Shown piece by piece: positions 11,745 to 23,016 of a stretch of DNA of 64,000 nt (position 1 is its first letter; the number at the start of each line of letters is the position of its first letter). Location: contig NC_068978.1 in NCBI RefSeq assembly GCF_016808095.1, forward strand, positions 19,956,806 through 20,020,805, written 5' to 3'. The notes under the pieces were generated by a model. It had not been told where the DNA came from, made no database searches, and saw nothing but the letters and a program-made list of their open reading frames with translations. This DNA comes from Vigna angularis. Lineage: Eukaryota; Streptophyta; Magnoliopsida; Fabales; Fabaceae. A program made the translations under genes and the position numbers.

Positions 11745-12369
11745 TGTCGCAACCGGAATCGCGACGGGACGACGATCCATGAAAAAAAAACGAGTTTTTG
11801 AGAAAAGAGATTTTGGAGTCGCCACCATAGTTTATTCTGGAAAACTACAGAAAAACCATAAAATGATAAGGCATGGTCTATTAGAACCAGATTCTTGGTT
11901 CGGGAGTCGGTTACGTGTAGGGAAGGTATTAGCACCCTACAACGCCTGCCCTAAGGCAGTACCTTTAACTAAATACGCGAATATGATGTGGTTTTCAAAA
12001 TGTTTAACTTTCCCTTAAAATAAAACTCTAAAGAAACAAACAATATTTTTTTAGCTTTTTGGGCCCGACAAGGATTGACCTTGCTCCTACGTATTCTCAT
12101 TCAGAATGAGAAATCAGGGTTCCGTAGTTCGTTTAGAAAACTGCTTGAGAAGTTTGTTTGGAAATTTGTTTGAAAATTTGTTTTGAAATGATTTGGATTT
12201 TTGGGGAAATGAACCTGACAAGGACTGTCCTTGCTTCTACGTATCTCCACTTTTGATGAAGAATCAAGGATCACGTAGTTCTGGCTAGCAATATTATTTG
12301 TTATTTGAAATTGTAGATATTTTTAGTTTTTGTAGATTTCATATTTTTTTTGTAATTTTTATTTAGGAA

Positions 12370-12882
12370 AGAGAAAAGGTTTTTTTAGCACAAGGACGAT
12401 GCGAGCGATCACACATGTGCTTAACCTTTAAAACATGTTTTATAATTTTACTTAAACAAGAGAAAATGTTTTTAGCACAAGGACGATGCGTGCGATCACA
12501 CATGTGCCTAAACCTTTAAAATATATTTTTGTAATTTTATTTAAGAAAGAGAAAAGGTTTTTAGCACAAGGACGATGCGAGTGATCACACATGTGCCTAA
12601 ACCTGTAAGACATATTTTTGTATTTTATTTCAGAAAAGAAGAAGAAAAGGTTTTAGCACAAGGACGATGCGTGCGATCACACATGTGCCTAAACCTTTAA
12701 AATATATTTTTGTAATTTTATTTAAGAAAGAGAAAAGGTTTTTAGCACAAGGACGATGCGAGCGATCACACATGTGCCTAAACCTTTAAAGCATATTTTT
12801 GTATTTTATTTGAGAGAAGAAGAAGAAAAGGTTTTAGCACAAGCACGATGCGTACGATCACACATGTGCCTAAACCTTTAAA
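12370..12882. repeat. Tandem array, six units of 87-92 bp
   Basis: Six copies of a unit containing AGCACAAGGACGATGCG and GATCACACATGTGCC start at 12387, 12474, 12563, 12655, 12744 and 12836. Spacings are 87, 89, 92, 89 and 92 bp. The 92-bp units carry an extra GAAGAA-like insertion. Each unit contains the palindrome CACATGTG. Confidence 0.9.
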
Positions 12883-14669
12883 ATTTTTATTATTATTTTT
12901 ATATTTTTAATTTTTTAATTTTTTAATTTAAAACGTTTATAATTTTAATATTTTTTTTTCTTTTTTATCTTTTATAATTTTTTTATGTAAAACAAAACAA
13001 ACAAATCTAATAGATATAAATAAAACCAAGGGGTGTGAGCTATCATACAAAGGGCTACATGCAATAAAAATAAAGAAAAACATAAGAGAAAAAGCCCAAA
13101 AGGAAAAGGGGTGCAAAGATAAAAAACCAGGAGTGCAACTCGAAACTTCTTATCCAGGCCCGATAGGGGTGATCAGCAAAGTTGGAGGTGCCAGAAATAA
13201 GATGGGCCCAATGCCCAAACCTCTTTTTTTCTATTGTTTGCAGAAATTGAATGGGCTTCAGCCCAAATGAAAAAGGTGCAATTGAAGTCTTGAGATGGCA
13301 TTTGGTATTTGTTGGCCCAGGCCCAATACCCTTTCTATTTTCAATCCAGAAACCACTAGGGTCCTCCTTCTCAACGTGAAAGATTAGGAGCGGGAGCTGC
13401 TTCTCTTCATCATCCATGGCAGCAGCAGCCCAGCCCGGCGTGCGTCCTCGTGGCCGGCCGAGAAAGTCACCGGCAACGTCACCTCTGCTGACAACGCCAC
13501 CACACACCGCGGCGTTTCTTCCTCCATGCGCTCGGGGGGGGCGAGCTCCGACACCGCGAAACAGCGACACGGCCGCCGCCTCCATCGAAGCCTCCCCCCT
13601 CGGCGTCACTGCCTTCCCTCTCTCTTGTCTCCGCGTCGCGTCTCCGATCCAGCCAACACGCTTCCTCCCTCCTTCTCTTCTCTGCTTCAAAAAATGGTAA
13701 CCCAGGGAGGGGTTCGCCTCCGCCAGCTCAAACGCACGGGCAGCCTCCGCCAGATCGGCATCGTCGGCGACACCACTCCGTCGGAGCCACCGCCGGCCAC
13801 GGCGTCACTGCCCTTTCTCCCTCTTCTTTTCTTCTCGTTGCGCGAGAACAAATCGACTGCCTTAGGACACGAAGCTATTCGCCATCAGGACCGCCGGCGA
13901 CAACGCCGGTCATCACCAGGGCTTCTTCCTGCGTCCCTTTTTTTTACTCTTGAGTTATTTGTGATTCTGTTGGATGAAGGTTGTAATTAGGTGAAGATGG
14001 AATCTAAAGTTCGTCTGCGGTTTGTAGATTACTTTGGCAAAAATGACGGACGAATCATAATAGCCAGTGAGAGTCTGATGGTCTCTGGTTTGGTGAGGAA
14101 ATATGAGGGGTGGAGAGTAGTCTGATAAGTGTATGATAGATGATGGGTGTTTGGGTATTGGGGCTGAGGAATTTCCAGTGTTAAACGGAGAAGAAGATAG
14201 GCATGGCAGGGGCGTGATGTCAAGATGATCACCGGTGTTTGGAGATAATCACCAGTGTTGAAGATAACAGAGTTGGTAGTGAAAAAAGAAAAATGGTTGT
14301 GGTTATGAGGTGTTGAAGGTGAAGGCCGCTGGAGGTGATAGAGTTTGAAGTTAGGCAGTGGCCGTGAGGTGTTTGATGAAGATTGATGTTGGCCGTGTTC
14401 AGTAGCCGTCCGTGTCTCCCCCGTTCAGTCTGTAATGAACATATTTAAAGAACACCATGCGCTGCGTCCCCAGGAGTTCAGACACGTCCTTGAGACACCT
14501 TCCTTAATATGGGATTCTTGTTTTGTCTTTTTTTTTGTTTTTTTAGAGAACTTTCCAGGAACTCGGAGAGGAACTAGGTGACACTGATTCCGGATTTTTG
14601 TTTTTTATTTATTTTTTATTATTTTTATTATTATATTTTTTATTAAAACAAATAAAGTGCAACGAAATA

Positions 14670-15470
14670 AAAGACGAACGTCCCATTGTTTGGACGAACG
14701 CTTCAACAAGACAGAACGTCTATGACGAGTACCACACAAACATCATCTAGAACGGCCGCTCATTATGGACACAGAAAAACATATCAAGACCGAACGTTTA
14801 ATTGAGAATAAACCCATCAAGATCGAACGTTAACCTAACATATGAAAATGACCGAACGCAATTTGATAAACACCACTTGGTTGAACGCTCAAAATCGAAC
14901 GCCATATTGGACTTAACACGCCGAAATTAAGCACTATTAGCACGAACGCTGAAGATCCATCGAGACCGATCGTTCAAATGAGAATAACATTACCAAGACC
15001 GAACGTTCAACTGAATACCGAACGTTCATTAAAACAATATGACCGAACGCTAACAATTACTAAAGAACGAACGTTAAACATGCGAGGCCGAACGGTCGAA
15101 CTTTTGGCCAAGGATGACTAAACGGTGAGGTCGAATGACCGACCGTCCATGACGCTGAGCAACCGAACGTCCTTGAGATCGAATGGCCGAAAGGTAGAGA
15201 CCGAAAAGCCAACTGTCTATGATATTGGTCAAGAAAGAACGAACGGTTGATCAGGGGGAGAAGTCAAACGGCTCACAATAGAGGACGAACGGTATAAAGA
15301 TATGGAGAATAGGAATGCACGGCAGAGGACGAACAGTAGATGAGGGAGAGCGACCTGAACGAGCGGTAGAAGAGGGAGAACGAGCGGTAGATGAGAGAGG
15401 ACGAGCGGTAGAAAAGCGAGGACGAGCGGTCTGCGATATTGCAATATAGGACGAACGGTTTCATGGAGGG
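14670..15470. repeat. GAACG-dense segment of the Tat/Ogre-like LTR
   Basis: More than twenty occurrences of GAACG (mostly CCGAACG or ACGAACG), nearly all on the plus strand, occur in about 800 bp and grade into GACGAGCGG copies near 15360-15430. The spacing is irregular, so this is not a simple satellite. The same core is frequent in the Tekay-like LTRs at 27-40 kb. Confidence 0.7.
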
Positions 15471-15611
15471 GAAGGAGCCGAATGCGTTCTCTTTTATTTA
15501 TTTATTAATTAATTTTTTTTTATTTTCATTTTTTCTTTTTATTTTTTTTTTATTTTACACTCATGAATAAAACAAATCTATTAGTCAATCTGGACGAAAT
15601 TGGGTGTTGAC

Positions 15612-15624
15612 AGCTGCCCCTCTT
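15612..15624 (-). other. Polypurine tract
   Basis: The minus strand reads AAAGAGGGGCAGC directly before the LTR start TGTCAACA. This is the plus-strand DNA priming site of a retrotransposon and sets the element's orientation. Confidence 0.65.
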
Positions 15625-15780
15625 TACTTAGATTTTACTAGATAATATGAAAATTTGAGATTTTTGTATTATCGGAGTAAAAGCTAAGTAAAGAAAGAAA
15701 CACTAATTTCGTCTGGACTTCAAAATAAACAAGAAACAAAACAGAGAATTTAACGAAAATGAACAAAACTGAGAGAATTG

Positions 15781-16029
15781 AGGTGTAACAACCTCGTGGA
15801 GGGTGTACCAATCCTATGAATGAAGTTGATGAGGTGTAGAAACCTCGTGGAGGGTGTACCAACCCTATGGAAGTGAATGAGGTGTACAAACCTCGTGGAG
15901 GGTGTACCAACCCTATGAATGAAGTTGATGAGGTGTAGAAACCTCGTGGAGGGTGTAGCAACCCTATGGAAGTGAATGAGGTGTACAAACCTCGTGGAGG
16001 GTGTACCAACCCTATGGAAGTGAATGAGG
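15781..16029. repeat. Minisatellite, five units of 48/51 bp
   Basis: Five units share GAGGTGTA-AAACCTCGTGG and AGGGTGTACCAACCCTATG and end either AATGAAGTTGAT (51 bp) or GAAGTGAAT (48 bp). Order: 51, 48, 51, 48, 48. All lengths are multiples of three. Confidence 0.9.
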
Positions 16030-16042
16030 AATTTGAATTTGA

Positions 16043-16313
16043 TTGGGTTCGACCATTGTCATGCAGAGGGCCAAGAGACAAAGCAAAGGGTAAAATTGGG
16101 CTCGACCATTGTCTTACAGAGGGCCGAGATAGCAATGACAAAAAGTAAAATTGGGCTCGACCATTGCCTTGCAGTGGGCCGAGATACCAATGACAAAAAG
16201 TAAAATTGGGCTCGACCATTGCCTTGCAGAGGGCCGATACCAATGACAGAAAGTAAAATTGGGTTCGACCATTGCCTTGCAGAGGGCCGAGATACCAATG
16301 ACAGAAAGTAAAA
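16043..16313. repeat. Minisatellite, five units of about 55 bp
   Basis: Five units built on TTGGGCTCGACCATTGCC, GCAGAGGGCCGAGA and CCAATGACA. The fourth unit is two bases shorter. It directly follows the 48/51-bp minisatellite but shares no sequence with it. Confidence 0.9.
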
Positions 16314-19300
16314 TTATGTGATTGTTTTGAAATGGAAACTTTTGAATGAGCTCTCTTTTTGTTAAGTTTTGTCATTTTGAATTTTTTTGATTTTTTTGAT
16401 TTTTTTTAATTTTTTTTGATTTTTTTTTTTGAGATAAAAATGAGTATCCATTTTTTTGAAATGAGAAACAAAATTTGCATAAGGTTGAAACTAAAGACTT
16501 AAACAAGGTGTTGCATTTTTGTACAAGGATTTGGATTTTGAAGCCCAGACATGCAAGAGAAATTGGAGGAGAAAACTTTGATGCATGTTGATTTTTTTTG
16601 TCTTTTTGAAGGAAGAAGATTTGATAAACGTTCATGAAAATAAATTCACAGTTTATGAAAATATGTACATGTTGTTGACTCTTTTTTTTTTTGTAATGGA
16701 AGATTATGAAACTATGACACTTTTTTTTTGTTGAGTCAATTTGTTTTCTTTGAAATCATCAAATTTATGACGATTTAGACTTTCATTTTCTTTTTTACAA
16801 TGGATGTCCAAATTCTAAAGTCAAATGTTCAAAATGAAGCTTGTGTGCTAGTCTGATGAAATACTAGTGTACACATGCTTGATCTGAGAGGTTGGTTAAA
16901 ATGGTAAGAAAGATTTTTCGAAGGGTTTAGAGGAGACTGAGATGGCTTCTTGGGCACATCATTACTCATACAATCATCAATGAAGATGTAATATGCGAAT
17001 GTCAATGTGAAATATGATATACCCAAAGGTCACCCCCGGTTTGGTGTTTGTGAAAAGGAATGTAAGGGGATAAGTTATGAATCAAGGAGTGAGAATGAGA
17101 TTTACAAATTGCCCCAATTTTGGTGGTGATAGATTTTTTGAAATTTAGGGCGAACCAAGATCATGCGAGGCCCAACAAGGGACGCCCCAGTCTTGGCATG
17201 AGCTTTGAATATACAAATGAAAAAGTTGTGAGATTAACAAAGTTGCTCAATATTTTGAATGGGCCAAAACATATGAAACTCACAAAGTTGCCCTAGTTTT
17301 GGAGAACGGGTGAAAAGGTTATGTAAAACCTACAAAGTTGCCCCTAGTTTAAGAATTGGGGAAGAGTTTGAATGGGATATGAATTTGAAAGGATTGCCCC
17401 AATTGGCTTGATTTTCTTTTAATCATTAGGGAGTTCCCTTCTTCCGAGGACATTTATTTTTTTCACCATTTTTTTATGACTCCATTGTTAGTCATTTTGT
17501 CTTGTCTCAAAATTAAGCTTTATGAAAATTTAAGAAACCATCATTCAATCTGTGTGGACTTTTATTGAGCTTGTAATGTGGCTTGGGCTGAAGGGTATTG
17601 AAAGAAAAGATATAAAGGCCCAAATAAATGTTTGTGGATTTTTTTTTTGAAACAAGAGTTACCATCCACACTTTGTATCAGCTATTCGTCAAATCTGTTT
17701 TGACTATTTTGCCATTTCTCAAATTTCATTCTTTGTTTGTCATCACTTTGTGATTCTTTCTATTTTTGCTTTGCTTTTTCTTCATTTGATCACTAAGTGT
17801 GTTCTTTTGCAATTTGAGTTGACTTCTATTGTGATGGTAACCCTTGTTTAGGTAAATTTTTGAAAAGAAATTTCTTATTGGCTCAAATTTGGTATCAATG
17901 GATATATCTTTTTTTTTATGAAGAAAGATGGCCACAAATCATTTCAAATTTTGGTTGTTTTATTTTCACAAGATTAATTAGGAGACAAAGCTAAATAATC
18001 CCAACAAAAGTCATTTTTCTTTTTCTTTTGTTTTGTTTTTTTTTGTCCCAACGGATTCAAGGATCTCCCAAATGAAAAGCCAATGAAGGTAATCTTAACA
18101 TGGAAAATCTGCCCCAGTGTAAAACTTTGTGTATATTTGGACTCAAGAACATGATTTGGGGTCAATCTTCGGTTTAGTGGAGGTTGGAGGATAATGTTTT
18201 CAAGCAATGCACACACAAATATTTCTCAAGAATATGTGATTTAATCATTTGACTATAGGAGATCATGACATCCATTACATTTTTTTTATGAAATGTCATA
18301 AAATGGATGATTTGAAAATAATTGACTCAACCTTTGATACGATATGCATATTTTTTTTGGGTTTTATGAATGAAGAAAAGTAATATGATGTAAAATGACA
18401 ATACTAGCTGAAAGAAAGTTTTTTTTTATTCTTTTTTTTTTGAAAGAAGGATTCGATAACCATTCATATGAATGAAGAGGGTTACGATCAGAAATACTTT
18501 CTTTTTGATGGATTGGTGCACATATGAAAAGCGTTTGCTTGGTTTTTTTTGTTTTTTTTTTTTTCGAGTCGATTGTCTTACTTGCAATCATCAAATTGGT
18601 CATTATTTCCAATGCTTAGAAAAGTGAGGAATGTCATACATCCGAGATCTAACTTTGAGATTATTACATTTTGACTTTTTCTCCCGAGACATCATCGTAC
18701 ATATGCTTGAACTCACTCGCAAGTGAAGAATGGGAGTTGTTTAGAATGGTTTGGAAGATAATGGGATAGCCATGCTAACATGTCACCTCATACGCTCCGT
18801 AAAGGAGATGAGTGCCAAAGCGAAACACGAGGTACCTAAAAAGTTGCCCCGGTTTGGTGTAATGAGTATGATGATGAATCCATGATAATTCGGATGAAAA
18901 ATTCAAATAAGATCCGCAAAGCTGCCCCAGTTTTTGTTGTTTTTTTTTTGTTTCTGGCATGGGGTTCTGTTTGGAAGAAGTAGTGGGTATGAAAGGGTCG
19001 GCTAAAAGGATGGCCTAAATGGGTTCGATTTTCTTTTGTATGCTTCGGGCTGGTTGGTAGAGAGGTCCCCTATTCTTGAGACATTATTCATTTCCAAATC
19101 CTTTTTTTTTTACATCACCCTTTCGAGTTTCTGAATCTGGTTGACTTATTCTCCTTTTTTTTTCCAATGGATTTAGGGATCACCCTACTAGCGTAAGCGA
19201 GAAAACTTCTGGCCAGACCAATTTGCCCCAGTGTAAAGGTTTACTTTGTTACTGAGGGCAGTGACAGTATTTGTTGGGGAAAATCTTTTATTTTGGAAAG

Positions 19301-19650
19301 TGAAGGGTGAGATTTTTCAAGCACCATGCGCACAAACGTCTCGAGAGAAAACATCAAATTGTTATTTTTGATTAGACATTTGACCTCGGAAAAGTCTGAC
19401 ACTATAACTTTTGTCTTCGATTATCATTTTTTTTTTGCTATTTTCGAAAAACAAGAGTTTGACAATTTGCAAGAAAGACAAATGACTCGAGATTTCCTTC
19501 AATTTTTTTGTTTTGTTTTTTTTTTGTTTTATTTTTTTTCGCAATACCCTTTCAGGACTCAATTTCTAGCACTGCTTGGAGAAACCATGTAGTAATGTTC
19601 ATATTGAAAGTCATGGATGAAAGTGCGATATCAATGTCCATACCTCCCCA

Positions 19651-21239
19651 GTAGCAAAACACTTCACAGCATCAAATCTTGTATAATGACTTATGTTTTC
19701 CTAAAGGCCACTTCATTTCTTCATGGCATTTAATTTGGTTAGGAGATTTAAGAATAGACATGATTAAACACAATAGGATTTGATTGAGAATGTACTTTGG
19801 TTGAATTCATTGTGAATAATCTAGAAAGGTTTTGCATTTGATTGAGAATCTACTTTGGTTAACTACATGATCGCCCTCAAATTAATTAAGAATGTACTTT
19901 AATTAATTTGAAGCTTGAACAATAATCAATTAAACAATAATCTGTGAATAACCGATGATGAATCTATCTTGGAAAAGCAGTGGAATTAGCCTATTTCCTC
20001 ATAATTGTTTTTAAGTTTCTTATTTGCTCTTTAAACATTCTCCAAACATTACTTTTATTCTTGAGCATTGCATTGCATTCATAAGATTCAAATATTGAAA
20101 GGTAATTTCGTATTCGTTGGGAGATGACTCAGGGTTACTTTAACCCTATCTACTTTCTTGAATACTACTTGGCAATACTGAACTTGCCTTGAAAAGTAGT
20201 ATTAATTTGATAGCTTCAACGACAACGTATCACCTTCCTTTTGGCTTTGGCTAGCGTCAGCGTCTTTCCACCTCATTCTCATTTTGCTACTCTACGAGAA
20301 CACCTCATCCACGACTTAATTCATTCAGCCTCTCTAGGGATTTCTCACCAAACAACCTCTCCTCCCTTGAGACCTTCCTCGCTAAACCACATCTTCATCT
20401 ATGCCTTTGGGAGAGTTTCTCTCGTATCCACACTGTCACGAACCCTATCTCATCAACATTTCGCACCGAACACCCGTTTCACCGATTGATCTTCCCTTTT
20501 CTACCATTTCCACTAATCCATTCATCCACTTCACTAATTGATTATCGATTCTACCAGTTTTTCTCATCCTAAATCACCATACCTTCAACTTAAACCGAAC
20601 AAACCTTAGATTCTAGGATTTATTCGTTCTTCTCTCTCTTCGACACTAAAACATAGGATTTATAGTTCATTCACTTCTTTCGTTGCTTCATCTGATCGTC
20701 AACGCGATCTACTCCATTTTTAATGGTTTCTCACTTATCCGCCTTGTCTAGGAGTCATCAATAATAGAGAATGAGGCTCAAAGTTTACCTAGCTTATGCT
20801 TCATAAAAACCTTAAACAAGGAGAATAACCAATGAAAGCCACCACAACATAACAACAACGAAAGAGGAAGGAAATTTGTCATTCACAACAATAGAGAATG
20901 TTTCGTTTATGCTTCACCAAAACCCTAAATGAGTAGAAGGAGAAAGAGCAGCAACAAGTGAGCCACCACAACACCAAAGCAACACGTAGGAGGAAGGAAG
21001 GAATGCGCTAACCACAACACTAGCAACGCCACCACAACATGAGCAATGACACCGCAACAAGAGCAATGCCACTACAGCATGAGAGTGACTAGAGGAACCT
21101 TGGAAGAATGCGAGCAACAATGAGAGTCAGTGGCGAACCAAATATCTGGAATGGGAAGTAAAAAAGGGTGTAGTGTAGAGAAGCAAAGAGTTGGTATGGG
21201 AAGCACACATTAAAGTGAAGCACGAAAGGGTTGGGAGGA
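19651..21239. other. Unassigned region
   Basis: 19730-19920 has direct repeats of TTTGATTGAGAATGTACTTTGG. 20230-20760 is less AT-rich and resembles an LTR leader or a captured sequence, with an 82-codon open frame at 20241-20489 of unknown nature. 20820-21120 is a low-complexity stretch of GCCACCACAACA / GAGCAA words. No protein family recognised. Confidence 0.35.
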
Positions 21240-21531
21240 AGAGGATTAAACATTATATACTGATTATAGTGACTAATTGGTATAAAAAGACTTTTTCAAT
21301 ATTACAAACGTGTCATTGCATTACTTTCCATGCCGATTCTAGATTTAATCAGTATAAAAAGGGTTCTATTTTTACAAACTTGCTTTTGTCTTAACTTTCT
21401 ATACCTATTCTAATTCCAATTGGTATAGAAATCTCGCATTATTTATAGTTATGTCATCACGTCACTTTTTATACCTATTAGATTAGAACTGGCATAAAAA
21501 GGTTCTATAAAAAATATTTTTTACACTGGTG
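21240..21531. mobile_element. Possible CACTA element end with subterminal repeats
   Basis: Several units with GGTATAAAAAG on one side and CTATACC/TATACCTATT on the other, repeated every 80-100 bases, end in TTTTTTACACTGGTG. The reverse complement of that end, CACCAGTGTAAA, is one base from the common CACTA terminus CACTAGTGTAAA. The opposite end and a TSD were not found. Confidence 0.35.
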
Positions 21532-22033
21532 TGAAATAGTTAATTAGATTTTCAATTAATCATTCAAAGTTTTGAAAAACCAATTAGAATAAGCTATTCA
21601 CACTTAATTGATTAAGTTTAAAATCTAATCTATTAGATCAATTATGAAACTCACCTATTCACATTTAATTGATAGGGTCTAATTGTTAATTGGTTAATAT
21701 AATAAAAGTTGATTTTTGGAATTGGTGTAAAATAATTTAATAGATTATGTATTTAACATAATCGATTAATTCGTGCAATTACAACACATTTTGAAATTAA
21801 TCACTGTTGTTTTAAAGAAACAGTACACTTTCTTTTTAGTAGAGTTTTGAGATGTGAGGAGAGATAGGAGAGTGTGCTAAAATCTAAAAATCGTTTTCTT
21901 GATCTTTCAAGTCAATGCAAGAGCGTCTTCATCAAGGATATAGGTGTTCTTCATTCTAGATTATATTGTTCTCTTTTTTTTATTCTTATATGTTCTTATA
22001 ATTGAATTCTTACACCTGTGATTGGTTGTTGTG

Positions 22034-22093
<60 letters not shown>

Positions 22094-22860
22094 TTTTTAA
22101 TAAATCAAACTAGTACAAAATCTTTTGTAATTCTATCTTCTTCTCTTTTAAGTTTCTTCAAAAAGTTATTACGAAGAGTTACAATCTAAATTTTCTATCA
22201 TTGACTTTTAAGAAAACAATTATTTTTATACAATAGTGTTTTTCTTGAAAACAATTAATTCACTGCCTCTTATGGTCAATATGTGAACTTCCTATTTTAA
22301 TATTAATAATTTATGATAATATGAGATTCTATTAATTGGTAAATATAATTTCTTTTTTCAAAATTACCTTCATATATAATTATTTTCTCCACGTTGTAAC
22401 ATTTGTCATTATATAATATAAAATTCTCTTATTTGATACACAATTTTTATTTTCTAAATCGTTTTTTATAATTACTTCCTCCATATATAAGACAAGATAA
22501 ATAATTGTTAACCTTTTTGTAATTGTCCATTAAATTTTTAATTTTTAATATTTTTTGTATTAAATAAATACATAAAATAATTTAAATTATACTTTAAAAA
22601 TTTATTTTTTATAAATTTGTAATTACAATGTCTAATAACAACTTAAATTTTCTTTTTTAAAATTTCCAAAATTTGAATATAATAATGAAGTTTATGTTTT
22701 CGCTAATATTATCAAAATAAAATTACTATTTAGAGTGGCAAACAACTTTGAGATAAAGAAATGTAGTCCAATACAACAAATGAAATAAGAGAAGATGAAT
22801 AAATAATTGAGATTAATAAAACCAAAAGACGTGATAAACCACAAAATAATAAATAAATAG
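21532..22860. other. AT-rich upstream region of the DUF538 gene
   Basis: Contains imperfect TTAATTGATTA-type repeats (21540-21780), a (TA)n tract at 22039-22085 and long AT-rich DNA. No gene recognised. The last few hundred bases would hold the promoter of the DUF538 gene, but no clear TATA box was picked out. Confidence 0.4.
22039..22085. repeat. (TA)n microsatellite
   Basis: Uninterrupted TA dinucleotides followed by a T-run. Confidence 0.95.
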
Positions 22861-23016
22861 TTATCGAGTGTGACGAAAAACTCCGAGCGAATAAGGAGCC
22901 ACGTACTTCTTCTCCATCACGTTTGTGTTTTCTCTCTCTTTCTCTTTATCTGAAGGAAGAAGAGAGACAGAGAGAGAAAGTTCCTCTGGGATCGAAATCA
23001 AACGTTGTTGACCGAA

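Larger units (their letters stand above)
11745..15611 (-). mobile_element. Long 3' LTR of a Tat/Ogre-like Ty3/gypsy element
   Basis: The minus strand begins TGTCAACACCC (15611) and ends GGTTGCGACA (11745). Immediately outside the 5' end is a polypurine tract (AAAGAGGGGCAGC, 15612-15624), so this is the 3' LTR of a minus-strand element. The GGTGGCGACTCC motif near the LTR end and the 3.87-kb length fit the Tat/Ogre lineage. Inside are an 89/92-bp tandem array (12370-12882), a GC-rich island (13.4-13.9 kb) with fortuitous open frames up to 211 codons, and a GAACG-dense segment (14670-15470). No intact coding region or partner 5' LTR is in the window. Confidence 0.65.
15625..19650 (-). mobile_element. 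3' internal non-coding region of Tat/Ogre-like element
   Basis: Lies upstream (minus strand) of the polypurine tract and LTR. It has no recognisable pol domain. It holds two minisatellites (15.78-16.31 kb), many T-runs, and about ten dispersed copies of a GCCCCAGT/GCCCCAAT motif (for example near 17109, 17394, 18113, 18923 and 19224), which read as purine-rich ACTGGGGC on the element strand. Diverged direct repeats are present: 18047-18256 resembles 19163-19390 with an offset of about 1.11 kb. The right border is uncertain and the coding part of the element is not in the window. Confidence 0.5.

Noticed and set aside
12370..12882. Regularly spaced repeats that superficially look like a CRISPR array
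   Set aside because: The whole 87-92-bp unit is repeated, including the would-be spacers, and the context is a plant LTR. It is a tandem satellite.
13055..13690. 211-codon open frame on the minus strand
   Set aside because: It lies inside the Tat/Ogre-like LTR, overlaps open frames on the other strand in the GC-rich island, and shows no recognisable domain.
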